This document shows positions 23,796-34,749 of a stretch of 64,000 nt of DNA, in pieces. The notes below the pieces were generated by a model. It did no database searches. It saw nothing but the letters and a program-made list of their open reading frames with translations, and was not told where the DNA came from. Positions within the stretch are counted from its first letter, which is position 1; every line of letters begins with the position of its first letter. The DNA is from Helianthus annuus (lineage: Eukaryota; Streptophyta; Magnoliopsida; Asterales; Asteraceae): NCBI RefSeq assembly GCF_002127325.2, contig NC_035436.2:112181591-112245590 (forward strand), written 5' to 3'. A program made the translations under genes and the position numbers.

Positions 23796-24753
23796 CTGCC
23801 CCCAATGCATGTAGTTGCAATTCTTGCAAGTGGGCTTCTCACCCGATCTATCCTGGTTCTTTTTTAACCCAAACCTCCCCTTTTTCTTCTTGTCAGACCT
23901 GTGGGAGCTATCATCTTCCCTCTTTATCTTACCCTCATCATTGGTCTTTCCAGACCTGCTTCTGATCATGTCTAATGTGAGGGATAGAGATAGATCCATA
24001 GCGGACCTGTAGGTTGTAGGCTTTGAAGCCTTCACCATCCCTTTTATCTCTGGTGCCAGACCACAAATAAAGTGCGCAATGCGCTTGGGTTCGGGTGTAA
24101 TCAGATATGGAACCAATTTTGACATGGAATTAAAGTCAGTGATGTAGGTTCTACAGTACAGATTTTTCATAACAAGAGTCAAGAAGTCTGACTCTACTTT
24201 TTCAACCTCATGTTGAGGGCATTAGGTTTCTTTCACCAGGTCCACAAACATAGACTATTCAAGATTATAAAGGGGGATCTTCCCCGTGGACTGTACCAAT
24301 GCTTTCCACCATGTTAGGGCATCGCCCTTGAACGATTGAGACACATACTTTACTATGTCTTCTTTTGCACAACCGCTGATATCCACAACGGTCTCCCTCT
24401 CGTCCAATCACTTCACGCAATCGATGGCCCCCTTCTCGCCATTGAAGTATCTTGGCTTGCAAGAGACAAAATACTTATAAGTACATTTTTTAAAGGATCG
24501 GGGCTCTTGATAAAAAATGATCTTCTTCGATGGTTCACTCTTCGCAATTGATGAGTGAACAAATTCTTCTTTTCGAGATGTATGTGGTTTCAATTAGGAC
24601 TTGGAGCGAGTTGCACTCGACTCCTTGAGAACTCTATCTACAGCCTTATTAACAGTTGCGTCAATCATGGCCTGAAGATCAGCACCATTAATATTCACAT
24701 TTGCAGCATCGTTTATGTCCGTAGTACTGCTGTGTGCTTCATCAGAATTCACC
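23796..24753 (-). pseudogene. Element B gag, N-terminal part
   Basis: Gag starts at the minus-strand ATG at 24753 (MVNSDEAHSSTTDIND). A stop follows after SATRSKS. In shifting frames it reads CTYKYFVSCKPRYFNGEKGA, the capsid blocks VSQSFKGDALTWWKALVQ and LVPYLITPEPKRIAHFICGL, and the basic KKKKGRFGLKKN region. It ends in CKNCNYMHWGQC at the Tekay insertion, and the remaining gag continues at 9592. It has several frameshifts and stops. The CTYK-F--CKP signature matches the Tekay gag, which supports a chromoviral gag. Confidence 0.8.
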
Positions 24754-25175
24754 ATTTTGAAGCTTTAGTGCTAAACACCAATAACAACAACTGCTTAGTT
24801 GCAATTTAATAGTGAATCATTGCATTTGATGATTAACAAGCCATAGTATTATTGAACCATATAGGCTATTAAGTTATAACATTTCTAATGAAGGTTACTT
24901 CGAAATTAATTCAATATAATTGGCCTAGTTTACAAAAGAACCATCAATGGCACTTTAGAATAGGACATAGTCCATTAATTATCAGACAGTGGATCATAAA
25001 TCACAACTGTCGTTGTCGCATTGACAATATTAAATAGCCCGAAGGCTCGTCCCAAAGGACATTTAAATATGGCACAAAAGGCCTTGTCACAAGGACATTA
25101 AAACATAATCCGCGATCTTCTTTGATCAAGGGTTTTTAAGGCTTGAACATAGTTCTTCACCGCTGGATAGGGAGT
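24754..25175 (-). other. Element B leader, gag-proximal part
   Basis: Noncoding AT-rich DNA upstream of B gag, ending in the GGAGT target copy (25171-25175) of the copia insertion. It resumes at 37802. Nothing else recognised. Confidence 0.6.
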
Positions 25176-25564
25176 TGTTGGAACCTGAAGGTTTATACAT
25201 GAAGGATTGCATAGTTAAAGGATTGATTTTGTAATTGTTTAGTTTATATTTTGGGTCGACATGTATGGGTTTGGTTAGTTTTGGCCGGTTTCGAGTGGAC
25301 CTAGTGATCCATGTGTTTAGTATTTAAGTTAACCTCAACCATTTGGTTGAGGTTGATCGGTTAGAAGGAGCGAACAAGGTACGGCCAGTCGAAACAAGGA
25401 AGTCTTGTATCAGTCATTGTTCATCTTTGAATGCAAGATATTCCGGTTTGTGTTTGAATATTATTGTCTCATTCATACTATTATTCTTGAATCAACTTGT
25501 GATTGATTTCCGCACTTTCACAAGTCACGTTTGATATCATTAAAAGGTCCTATCAGGTTTTACA
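25176..25564 (+). repeat. 5' LTR of the copia element (389 bp)
   Basis: TGTTGGAACCTGAAGG to ATCAGGTTTTACA; matched by 37413-37801. Confidence 0.93.
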
Positions 25565-25566
25565 AT

Positions 25567-25579
25567 TGGTATCAGAGCC
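25567..25579 (+). other. Primer-binding site of the copia element
   Basis: TGGTATCAGAGCC, initiator tRNA-Met complement, two bases after the LTR. Confidence 0.9.
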
Positions 25580-26199
25580 AAGAAACCAATTCTTGGTTCG
25601 GTTTTGATATCATTCAGATTCAAGGATATCTTATATTACTGATCCAGTTTTGATAGTGTTTGTTTTGCAGTAACAATAGTTTTGGTTGCATGTTCTGTTT
25701 TTCGGATCATTCAATCTTCAAACTGTTCTTAGAAATTATTGAAAGAATTTACTGATTTTGGTTTGTGTGATTTCAGTGAGTTGTTTGCTGATTTTTCGGA
25801 AGTTTGTTGAGGATTAAAATTCAAAGATTTCAAAATCTTTGAATTTTGGAAGCTGCTGATAATCAGGGATTTCTGCTGGTTTTATAACTTTGTTTGTTTT
25901 GCAGGGTCTCGACTCGAAATCAGCATATGTCGACTTGTGAACTTGCTGTCTCGACTCGCAACCAGCCTTGGTCTCGAGTTGTTCACTGCTAGTCTCGACT
26001 CGCAACCATTTTCAGTCTCGAGTTGTCTGCTTTTGGTCTCGACTCGCAACCATCTGTGGTCTCGAGTCATCTTCATTATTGTCTCGACTCGCAACCGTGG
26101 TCTCGACTCGCAACGACATTTTGCAACGCGATTTGGACTTTGGACTTTGAACTTTGAACAAAATCTTTGGACTTAAAATAATTAATTGATTAATTAATC
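25580..26199 (+). other. Leader of the copia element
   Basis: Untranslated. The first half is plain AT-rich sequence. The second half is the word array at 25904-26117. The gag ATG is at 26200. Confidence 0.7.
25904..26117 (+). repeat. Leader array of GTCTCGACTCG words
   Basis: About nine copies of GTCTCGACTCGCAACC or the shorter GTCTCGAGTTG/GTCTCGAGTCA, alternating at about 20-25 nt. The two forms are partly self-complementary (CTCGAC with GTCGAG, TCTCGA with TCGAGA). The same word reappears at 34081-34612 upstream of the accessory ORF. Confidence 0.8.
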
Positions 26200-29100
26200 A
26201 TGTCTTCAAATAATGTTGACTTGGCTGCCCTTAACAAACAACAAGAACTGGATTCAAAGGTTGGAACCACTACACGCATTCCAAGGTTGACCGATGCTAA
26301 CGACTTTCCTGAGTGGACGTGGCGTTTTGAACAACATGTAAAGGTCAAGGATTCTAAAATTTGGAGAAGTATTACGAGAGGGCCAAGGGAGATCATGACA
26401 GATAGTCCTACTGAACCAGGAGTAAAAGTAAGGAAACTCAAAAGTGAATATACCGAAGATGATTTCAATATAATTGAAGAAGATGAAAGAGCACTGTCCT
26501 ATTTGACCATGGGATTGGGTCCAGATATTGCTATTGGCTTTCGTACCTACAAATCTGCCAAGGAACTGTGGGAATCTCTGATCGATGTTTATGAAGGAAA
26601 TAAGGACATGAAGGAGAGTCGAAGAAATTTGCTGAGACAAAATTTCAACAATTTCAACCATATCTATGGAGAAACTGTTGATAACCAACTTCAGAGGTTT
26701 GTCAAACTAGTCACTCAAATGCAGATGGAAGAAATTCATACATCAAATGCTTCAACAAATAGACAACTTTTGAACGCATTACCAAAGAGATGGGATCATC
26801 ATGTTGCAATGATCAAGAAAACAAAAGATCTTGCTAGGTGCAGTTTGTCAGAGATGATTTCTCATATCAAAGCCTGTGAACTAGATGATAAACAAAGGGA
26901 AACCAACTATAAGAACAGCATGCTAGCTGCAAGATTCTCTGTTGCTCCTACTTCGTCAAACAATAACAACGCAGCTCTCTTGTCTCAAGGAGGATTTCAA
27001 ATGTTTAGCAATGCGGCATCTGCTAAGGTTGCTCCTACTTCAGGAAATGTCTATTACTCTGGGTCTTCTACACAAAATGCTCCATCACTTTCTACTACTG
27101 TTTCTGCTTCCGTTGTGAATGCATCCTCTGCTGCTCCTACTTCTACTGTGAATAATGAGATGATTGCTTTCTTTACACGAAAGTCTAAAGAAAATCTGGA
27201 TATCGCAACCTCTGTTATAAACTGTTTGAATGCATTTGTTGCAGGAAAAATTGACCCTCCTAAATGGTGTGGCGATGACTTACATCAGATTTATCCTGAT
27301 GATGTTGAAGAAATGGACATCACTTGGCAGATGGCTATGGCTGCATTCAGGGCAACTAGGTTTATGAAAAGAACTGGTAAAAACAGATGGGGTGCTTCAT
27401 TTACAGGAGCTCAAGCTTTGGTGGTTCAGCCTGACATCAACTTTAACTGGAATTCCAAAATTGAGCGACTGAACATTTCAGCTCCAGAAAATCAAGCTGC
27501 TTCAAACAACATTGCTTTCATTACTTTAAATGATCAAGTTTCTGTACCAGAGGATGAGGCATGAGCTGAAAACTTGGCTCTCATGACCCAGATTCTTTCA
27601 GCTTCAGTCAAAGGTCTCACCAAAGAAGAGGTACTTTCTGCTTTCTGTACTCCTGAGTGTAAACAAAGAGTTGAAGTTTATAGAATACACAACGCTGAGC
27701 TAATTCAAGATTATCAAGATATCAAAAATAAAAACTTTACTTTATGAAAAAACGAAAAACTTTATAAAGAAAAGATTGAAGCTCAGCGAAAAGACATCGT
27801 CAAACTCAAGGATGATGTAAGTATGAAATCAAGTCAACTCTTATATGTTCAGGAGAAACTTTGCACTGTAACTAAGGAACTGGAAGATATTAGAGATAGA
27901 CATCAAATAAATGAGCTTAATATTAAGAAATTTGATTCTTCCAGCAAATTAGTCAAAAACTTGTGTGATCAACAGCTCGCGTACAAGGAAAAGAAAGGGC
28001 GTGGTTTGGGTTTTAATCAGGCTCCTCCTCCCTATAATGACAATTATACTTATTTACCCATGACTGAGGAGGAGATGATGAATGAAAGTAAAATGACTGA
28101 TGGTCCCAAAAACAATAAGTCATCATTTAATGACAGACCAATTGAGAAACAGAAGTCTGCTCTAATAAACTTTGTTTCTAAAGGCTCAATTGATCCTAAC
28201 ACTTCGTCTTCATGTGCAGATAAAGTATCTGAAGTAAAGTGTGGAGATGTTCTTGGGAGTGAACCAGTTGTTCATACTAATATTTCTGAAAATTATTTTG
28301 AACAAACTGAATCTGATATTGCTTTTGGTCGGTCTTTTTTTGCGTCATTTTGTGCTTATGTTTCGTCTAGTGACCCTGACGTTTTGGGCGAAACTGATAA
28401 TGTTTGTGGTGAAACTTTGAACAATAAGTCTGGTGATGAATTTTCTTCAGTTAATGATTGTCAATGTGATGATTCTAACCCTTTGGTTGATGACAGTGTT
28501 ACAGGTGAGGTCCCTCAGGACACATTCAGTGAAACCACTGAAACTTCTTCACAAGAAAATCAAGAGTTCTGTGATTCTTCTTCTGAATCTGTCTCAGTGG
28601 GCATCCCTAATGTTGAATCTAGTGGGATCCCATTGGAAACTGTAGTGGAAATTGAACCTGAATTAGTTTCACATGATAAATGTGTTGATGAAACGCATAT
28701 TAATGAGACTTCTGCATGTTCAAATACTGAAACTGAATCTGGTAAAGAAGAAAAAGGTTTTGAGTTAAATAAAGAGTCATCAGAAAATGTTTTTGAAATT
28801 AAAACATCAACTTCAAATGATGATCACGGTAAAGAAAGGGTGTCAAATTGTTCATCAACATTACATGAATGTGTAGATTCTAATCAGCAGATACGAAAAC
28901 GCTCAGAACAGCCACAAGCAAAACATATTAGGAAAACCAAAACGTCAAATCATTAAAAAACAAACAAAGATTCCTCATTAAAATATCAAAATTTTCAAAA
29001 TACACACACAATGAAACGGCAAACATGTTTTAATTGTGGAATTGCTGGACACATTGTCAGAAACTGTGTTCAACTCCCAAGTGCCCAGTCTAAAAAGAAG

Positions 29101-29499
29101 TTTGTGCAAGATCAAAAGGTCAAGTCTAACCAATATCATTGTTCAGAGTCAATGACGACTGAAAAGTCTAAGCCAATGAAAAACAACTATCGCAAGACTA
29201 AACCTTCTGATCAAGATTGGAATGCAGCCAAACGTAAAAAACAAAATCAACAAAATGATTTTCGAAGAAATCAATATAAAGCTTTTGGTAACTACAATTC
29301 TAAATGGTCAAACAAGCATTGGAAACCTAAAGCTAAGGCCACACAATCCAATCCGTCTCATACATTTCATCAAAATTCTGCCATTGAAAACCCTTCGAAG
29401 TTTTTAAAAAAAGACAATTTAGTATGGCAGAGACTGACTTACATTGATGCACAAGGAAAACCCAGATCCACTATGGGTTGGGTTCCCAAATCTAACTGA
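26200..29499 (+). pseudogene. Copia gag with long C-terminal extension
   Basis: Starts MSSNNVDLAALNKQQEL at the first ATG after the leader array. Residues about 20-250 are a UBN2-type copia capsid (RIPRLTDANDFPEWTWRFEQ, KELWESLIDVYEGN, LLNALPKRWDHHVAMI). One frame runs on with in-frame stops at 27562-27564, 27745-27747 and 28954-28956. It passes through a coiled-coil stretch (27770-27990), an acidic Ser/Glu-rich spacer (28060-28900) and a canonical zinc knuckle CFNCGIAGHIVRNC near 29026, then a Lys/Asn-rich basic tail ending GWVPKSN. That is very long for copia gag, but similar long Gag proteins with an acidic middle occur in Asteraceae elements as I recall them. The three stops make it a pseudogene. 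Confidence 0.8.
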
Positions 29500-29510
29500 T
29501 CCCGCTAATC

Positions 29511-32500
29511 GTGCAGGAACAGCTGTGGAGGACTACCGTGCACCTCTGGTACATGGATAGTGGCTGTTCCAGGCACATGACGGGAGACTTATCCCAACTG
29601 ATAAATGTCAAAGAATTTAATGGTGGATATGTCTCATTTGCGGGAGGAGAATCAGGAAGGATCACAATTAAAGGAACAGTAAAAACGGCGTTTTAAGCTT
29701 CGAGAATGTTAACTATGTTCCAGAACTGAAACACAATCTGTTGAGAATCTCTCAGATTTGTGATCGAGTAAATTCAGTTCACTTTACAAAGAAAGGATGT
29801 TATGTGCTTAAACCTGGGATTGTCATTCCAGAAGATTGGTTATTGATGTCAGCAGAGAGACGAGGAGACGCTTATGTGATTGATATGAACAAGAAACCGT
29901 GTGAAGAAGTTACTTGCCTATTCTCGAAGATTTCAGAACACGATGGTCTACTGTGGCATCGTCGTCTTGGACATGTGAATATGAAGAATCTGAACCGACT
30001 GGCTAAAGGTCAATTAGTCCGTGATCTTCCAATCAAAGATTCCATGTTGGTTGAAAAATGTGTTGCTTGTGCGAAAGGAAAAGCTCATCGAAAACCTCAT
30101 AAGTCTAAACCTGTACCCTCAACGAAAGCTGTGCTCGAATTACTTCATATGGATCTTTTTGGTCCAGTGAATGTGTTGAGTATTGGCAAGAAAGCTTATT
30201 GTCTCGTAATCATAGATGATTATTCACGTTACACCTGGGTGTATTTTCTCAGCCACAAGAATGAAACTGCAGTTTTAGTGAAGAAATTCATCACTCTGGC
30301 AGAAAATCAAGCGAGCACCAAAGTAAAGGCTATTCGATCTGACAATGGAGGAAAATTCAAGAACGTTACGTTGGATACATTCTTCACTGAAAAGGGAATT
30401 GATCGTCAGTATAGTGCACCACGAACTCCTCAACAGAATGGAGTAGTTGAAAGAAGAAATCCTACTCTTATCGAGGCTGCACGAACTATGCTGGCTGACT
30501 CGAAGCTTCCTAGTTTCTTTTGGGCTGAAACAGTTAGCACGGCTTGTTACGTCCAGAATCATGCTTTAGAAAATAAACGTCATATCAAAACTCCTTATGA
30601 GATTCTGGAAGGACGTAAACCTTCGGTTTCATACTTTCGTATCTTTGGATGTCCATGTGTATTATTACTTATGGACTCTAATGGAAAGTTTGAAGTCAAA
30701 GGGGATGAATGTTTCTTTGTTGGATATGCAAAAGGCTCTGCCTATAAAGTATACAACAAAGTTATTAAAAAGGTCATCGAGTCGTGCAACATTGAATGGC
30801 TCGAAGAAAATGCTACGGATGGTAGAGTTGGACCAGATTGGTTATATGATTATGCAAATTTGTTTAAATCATTTAACAATTTGTCAAGTGTCTCTTCCGA
30901 TGCAGGTGTGTCTACGCCAAAGCAGCCATTGTCTTTTGGTGATACTGAGGAAGAAGAACAGGCAGAAGGAAGCTTCAGACATCATACCATTGACCCGCCA
31001 GGAATGGTTTTTACACAGCATCCCTTGCCTCAACAAACGTCTCATCAATCTCTTGAAGGTGCACAATCCAGTGGAATTTCAACTAATGCAGCTGGATCAG
31101 TACTGTTTGCAGATCCCATTCCTGAAGAATGTAGTGTAACCACTCATGTGAGTCACAGTCCGGTAGCACCTAATGAGGGGGAGTCAAGCAACATACACAC
31201 ATCTCTAGACGAGACGATACCTGAATTTGCCATTCCAACAAGTGTTCAAAGAAATCATCCTATTGAGAATGTGATAGGTCCTGTGAATGCAGGAGTTCAG
31301 ACCAGAAGCCAATCAGGAACCATTAATTTGTGCTTATATTCTATCTACATTTCTCAAATTGAACCTAAAACCATTGATGTAGCGTTGCAGGAACCAGGCT
31401 GGGTTGATGCTATGCACGAAGAGCTAAACCAGTTCGAGAGGCTAGGAGTATGGAAACTTGTGGAGTTGCCAAAAGGAAAACGCAAGCTTGGAACTCGGTG
31501 GGTTTTCAGAAACAAGCAAGATTCTGAAGGAGTTATCGTTTGAAATAAAACACGATTAGTGGTTCAAGGATTCAGACAGATTGAGGGACTGGATTATGAT
31601 GAAGTCTATGCCCCAGTTGCTCGACTAGAAGCTATCCAGATTTTCTTAGCATACGCATCCTTCATGGGATTCACTGTTTACCAGATGGATGTCAAAACGA
31701 CATTTTTTGTACGGAGAAGTGAAGGAAGAGATTTTTGTTGAGCAACCGCCGGGTTTTATTCATCCAGACCATCCATAATATGCCTACAAGCTTGACAAGG
31801 CATTATATGGGTTGCATCAAGCACCTAGGGCTTGGTATGCTACTCTGACAGAACATCTTCTGGCTCATGGATACACACGAGGCACAATAGATCAGACTCT
31901 GTTCATCAAAAGAGTGGGCAAGGATCAAATCTTGGTTCAAATTTATGTCGATGATATTATCTTTGGGTCTACAAGTGAGGAGCTTTGCAAAGATTTTGAG
32001 AGAGTTATGCAAAAGAAGTTCGAGATGAGTGCACTCGGTGAAATGACATTGTTTTTGGGTTTACAAGTTAAACAAGATTCACGGGGCATTCTAATTAATC
32101 AAGGGAAATATGTGGATGATGTGCTGAAGAAATTCAAGTTCACTGAGGCTAAACCGGCAGAAACTCCAATGGCGGAAAGACCGATGTTAACTGAAGATGC
32201 TGAAGGATCTCTGTTGATCAACGACTTTGTAGGTCTATGATTGGATCGTTGATGTATCTGACGGCTAGTCGTCCTGATATTATGTTTGCTGTCTGCAACT
32301 GCGCACGATATCAGGCTAATCCTAAAACTTCTCACCTTACTGCTGTTAAACGAATCTTTCGGTACCTTAGAGGCCGACCCAGGTTTGGTCTGTGGTATTC
32401 GAGGGATTCGAATTTTGATCTGTTTGCGTTTTTTTACAGTAATTTTGGAGGCACTGACAAGGACAGGAAATCCACCTCTGCTGAATGTCAATTTTTGGGT

Positions 32501-32890
32501 GACAGGCTCATTTCTTGGCAATGCAAGAAGCAACAAACGGTAGCTATTTCCACAGTTGAAGCAGAGTATGTTGCAGCTTCGGCGTCTTGCTCTCAAGTGG
32601 TGTGGATGCAACATCAATTGCAAGAGTACGGTTTGACTTATCTTAAGACTACCATATACTGTGATAATGATGCTGCCATACAAATTGTGAAAAATCCTGT
32701 TTTCCACTCAAAAACCAAGCACATTGATATTAAAGTTCATTTTATACGAGACTGTTTCGATAGAGGTCTTATCAAACTTGAGCAAATCGACACAGATGCA
32801 AATGCTGCCGATTTGTTCACAAAACCTATCCGCAGTTCGAAATTTCAAGTGCTTGTGGATTTTCTGAAAATGATTCGCTTTACTGACTGA
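29511..32890 (+). pseudogene. Copia pol: protease, integrase, RT, RNase H
   Basis: Protease LWYMDSGCSRHMTGD (active DSG) is followed by a frame change near 29690. The integrase has the zinc motif LWHRRLGH ... CVACAKGKAH and the catalytic triad in HMDLFGPV, RSDNGGKF and GVVERRN. After an acidic linker, RT begins at WVDAMHEELNQFERLGVW. An in-frame TGA at 31541-31543 and an extra T in the run near 31705 break it. The catalytic YVDDIIFGST is intact. Another frame change at about 32237 leads to RNase H (CQFLGDRLISWQCKKQQTVA, STVEAEYVA, CDNDAAIQIVKN) ending at 32890. Domain order proves Ty1/copia. At least three frame changes and two stops prevent expression. Confidence 0.9.
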
Positions 32891-34060
32891 GCATGTTTTT
32901 GTTTTATTCGTAGGTAAATTTGTTCATAAATTTTTCTATTCTTAGGTAGTTTTTATTTATGCTCAAATTTAGGGGGAGAAAATTATGAAAAATACAAAAA
33001 CATTAAAAAATTGAAAAATACAAAAAGAAGCGTTGCATGACTGGGAAACGAAATGAATTTTCACTTTATGGTCAAGGGCTGACTCATGTAAGACCAGTAT
33101 CGAAATAGTTTGACTCTAGTATGATGTGTTGGTAGGCTCCATCCTTAAGACTGGAAACAATGACTGTTTTGTTCAGAACTAAAATTGTACATGACCTCAG
33201 AAAAGAAAATCACTTGGAATTAGCTCATGTCTATTTGAATGTCTGTATGTTGTCCCGATACACACAATTTTGGTCTGACTTTGAAATCTTCTCTGAAAAA
33301 GTCGTGTATCTCCTCTGCTGCATCCAGATATATGCTAACCTGGAGGTGCTAGGCAACGACAGCTTCTGCTGCATCCAGATACATGCTGACCTAGCTGTAC
33401 GTTGTCGCTCTGTAGATCAATTATACACCCAAAAGAGGCCCTCAAGTGCCCAAAAGAAACCCAAAAGACCTATATCAAACTGAGAAAAACTCGTTTGATC
33501 TGTATATTATACCATCTCTGCTTAAGATCTATTCTGTTCTCTTCCCAGTTAAGATTTCAGAGATCTGGATTGGACTTGTGAAATATGTGGTAGGGAAGCT
33601 ACTTGCATGATAGAGTGTGTTGTCTATAATTCAGGGATTTGATTAGTATTTGATTGAGTGTTCATTGTTAAGAAATCAAAACATGATAAAACTTGTTACA
33701 GGCAGTTATATGGAAAAGGTCTAGGGAGATGAGTTTATGCGGACAAAAATACTGGCAATCGTCTAGATCTTTCGGTAGTAGATCAATGTTGATAAGTGAA
33801 GTCAAGCCTGAAACCTCGTGATTTGATCCCTGAGCAATTTTATTATTTCCTATTTATTTTTGTAAATAATAGTTTTTATTATTTATTTTTTGTTTTAGGT
33901 TTTTGTGTTCTTGGATTGTACTCAGAAGGTTTAGTGGGTTATTAAAATTATATCTGAAATTAGAGGATGTTTTTCATAAATGAATTAATTGAATTAATTA
34001 AATCCTTAAAAATCAGATTGAGCCCAACATTATGGTCTTGGCCCAAAAGTCAAAAGGCCC
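32891..34060 (+). other. Post-pol noncoding stretch of the copia element
   Basis: No credible ORF. It holds a PPT-like TTTAGGGGGAGAAAA (32968-32982) followed by an A-rich segment (ATACAAAAACATTAAAAAAT). A similar pair of motifs lies at 44234-44290 in the TR-GAG element. Two copies of CTGCTGCATCCAGATA lie near 33315 and 33367. The remainder is unremarkable. Confidence 0.6.
32968..32982 (+). other. Internal polypurine-tract-like motif (copia)
   Basis: TTTAGGGGGAGAAAA, about 80 bp after the pol stop and 4.4 kb before the true polypurine tract CTAGGGGGAGA (37401-37411). Could serve as a second plus-strand primer. Inferred from sequence only. Confidence 0.4.
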
Positions 34061-34070
34061 AATCCTTGGG

Positions 34071-34077
34071 TATATAA
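34071..34077 (+). promoter_or_regulatory. Candidate internal promoter for the accessory ORF
   Basis: GGGTATATAAGAC is the clearest TATA box in the copia internal region. It sits directly before the palindromic word array, with a CT-rich stretch (CTGCTATTCTCTCTC) 35-60 bp downstream as expected for a transcript start. The accessory ATG is about 670 bp further on. Confidence 0.5.
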
Positions 34078-34080
34078 GAC

Positions 34081-34612
34081 AGGTCTCGAGTCGAGACCTC
34101 ATTTCTCACTCGAGACCAACTGCTATTCTCTCTCAAAATTCCGGCCAGTCTTTAACGTTTCCGATGCATTTTCCGGTCTCGATTCATCAAAATTGTTTTC
34201 CGGTCTTGATTCATCGACTTTTAAAGGTATTTTGATGTTTCGTTTGAAGTTTTACAGGAAGTTTGAAGATTTGATGCTGATTATACGAAGATTTGAAGAT
34301 GACCTAGAACCCTAGTTTTGAATATATCTTGGTCTTCAAATAAATCATAGGGTCTTTTGGGATTTTGATCCAAAAAGCTGAGAAGATGAAGTTGTTTGTA
34401 GGGTCTCGACTCAGATAACACATAAGGACTCGAGACCAGTGGTTACGAGTCGCAATCTCATGGTCTCGACTCGAGACCTCAAGGTCTCGAATTGAGAAAT
34501 CATAGTCTCGACTCATGGTCTCGACTCAATAACTCATGGTTTCGACTCGAGAACTCATAGTCTCGACTCATGATCTCGACTCATGGTCTCGAGTCAAAAG
34601 TAACAGTCTCGA
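34081..34612 (+). repeat. Second array of GTCTCGACTCG words, with palindromes
   Basis: Begins with a perfect palindrome AGGTCTCGA-G-TCGAGACCT (34081-34099). After a 250-bp gap there are about a dozen copies of GGTCTCGACTC or GTCTCGAGTC between 34402 and 34612, including GGTCTCGA-C-TCGAGACC (34462-34478). It shares its core word with the leader array 8 kb upstream. Confidence 0.8.
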
Positions 34613-34746
34613 GTCAAAATTTTATTATCTGAGTCATAATGCTGTTGACCTGTTCTGATTGTTGAGTCTAAAGTTTGAGATTTCTAAATTTGATTCAAGT
34701 ATTTGCTTAACTCTTTATATTCCTAATAAACTTGTGTTTTATGCAG
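34228..34746 (+). other. Possible intron upstream of the accessory ORF
   Basis: A donor-like AAAG|GTATTT at 34227/34228 and a strong acceptor TTTTATGCAG ending at 34746, three bases before the accessory ATG at 34750. If used, splicing removes most of the word array and the upstream ATGs. No transcript evidence. Confidence 0.35.
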
Positions 34747-34749
34747 AAT

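Noticed and set aside
32099..32707. 202-codon minus-strand ORF opposite RNase H
   Set aside because: Sense strand has clear RNase H motifs in another frame; the antisense reading is a shadow.
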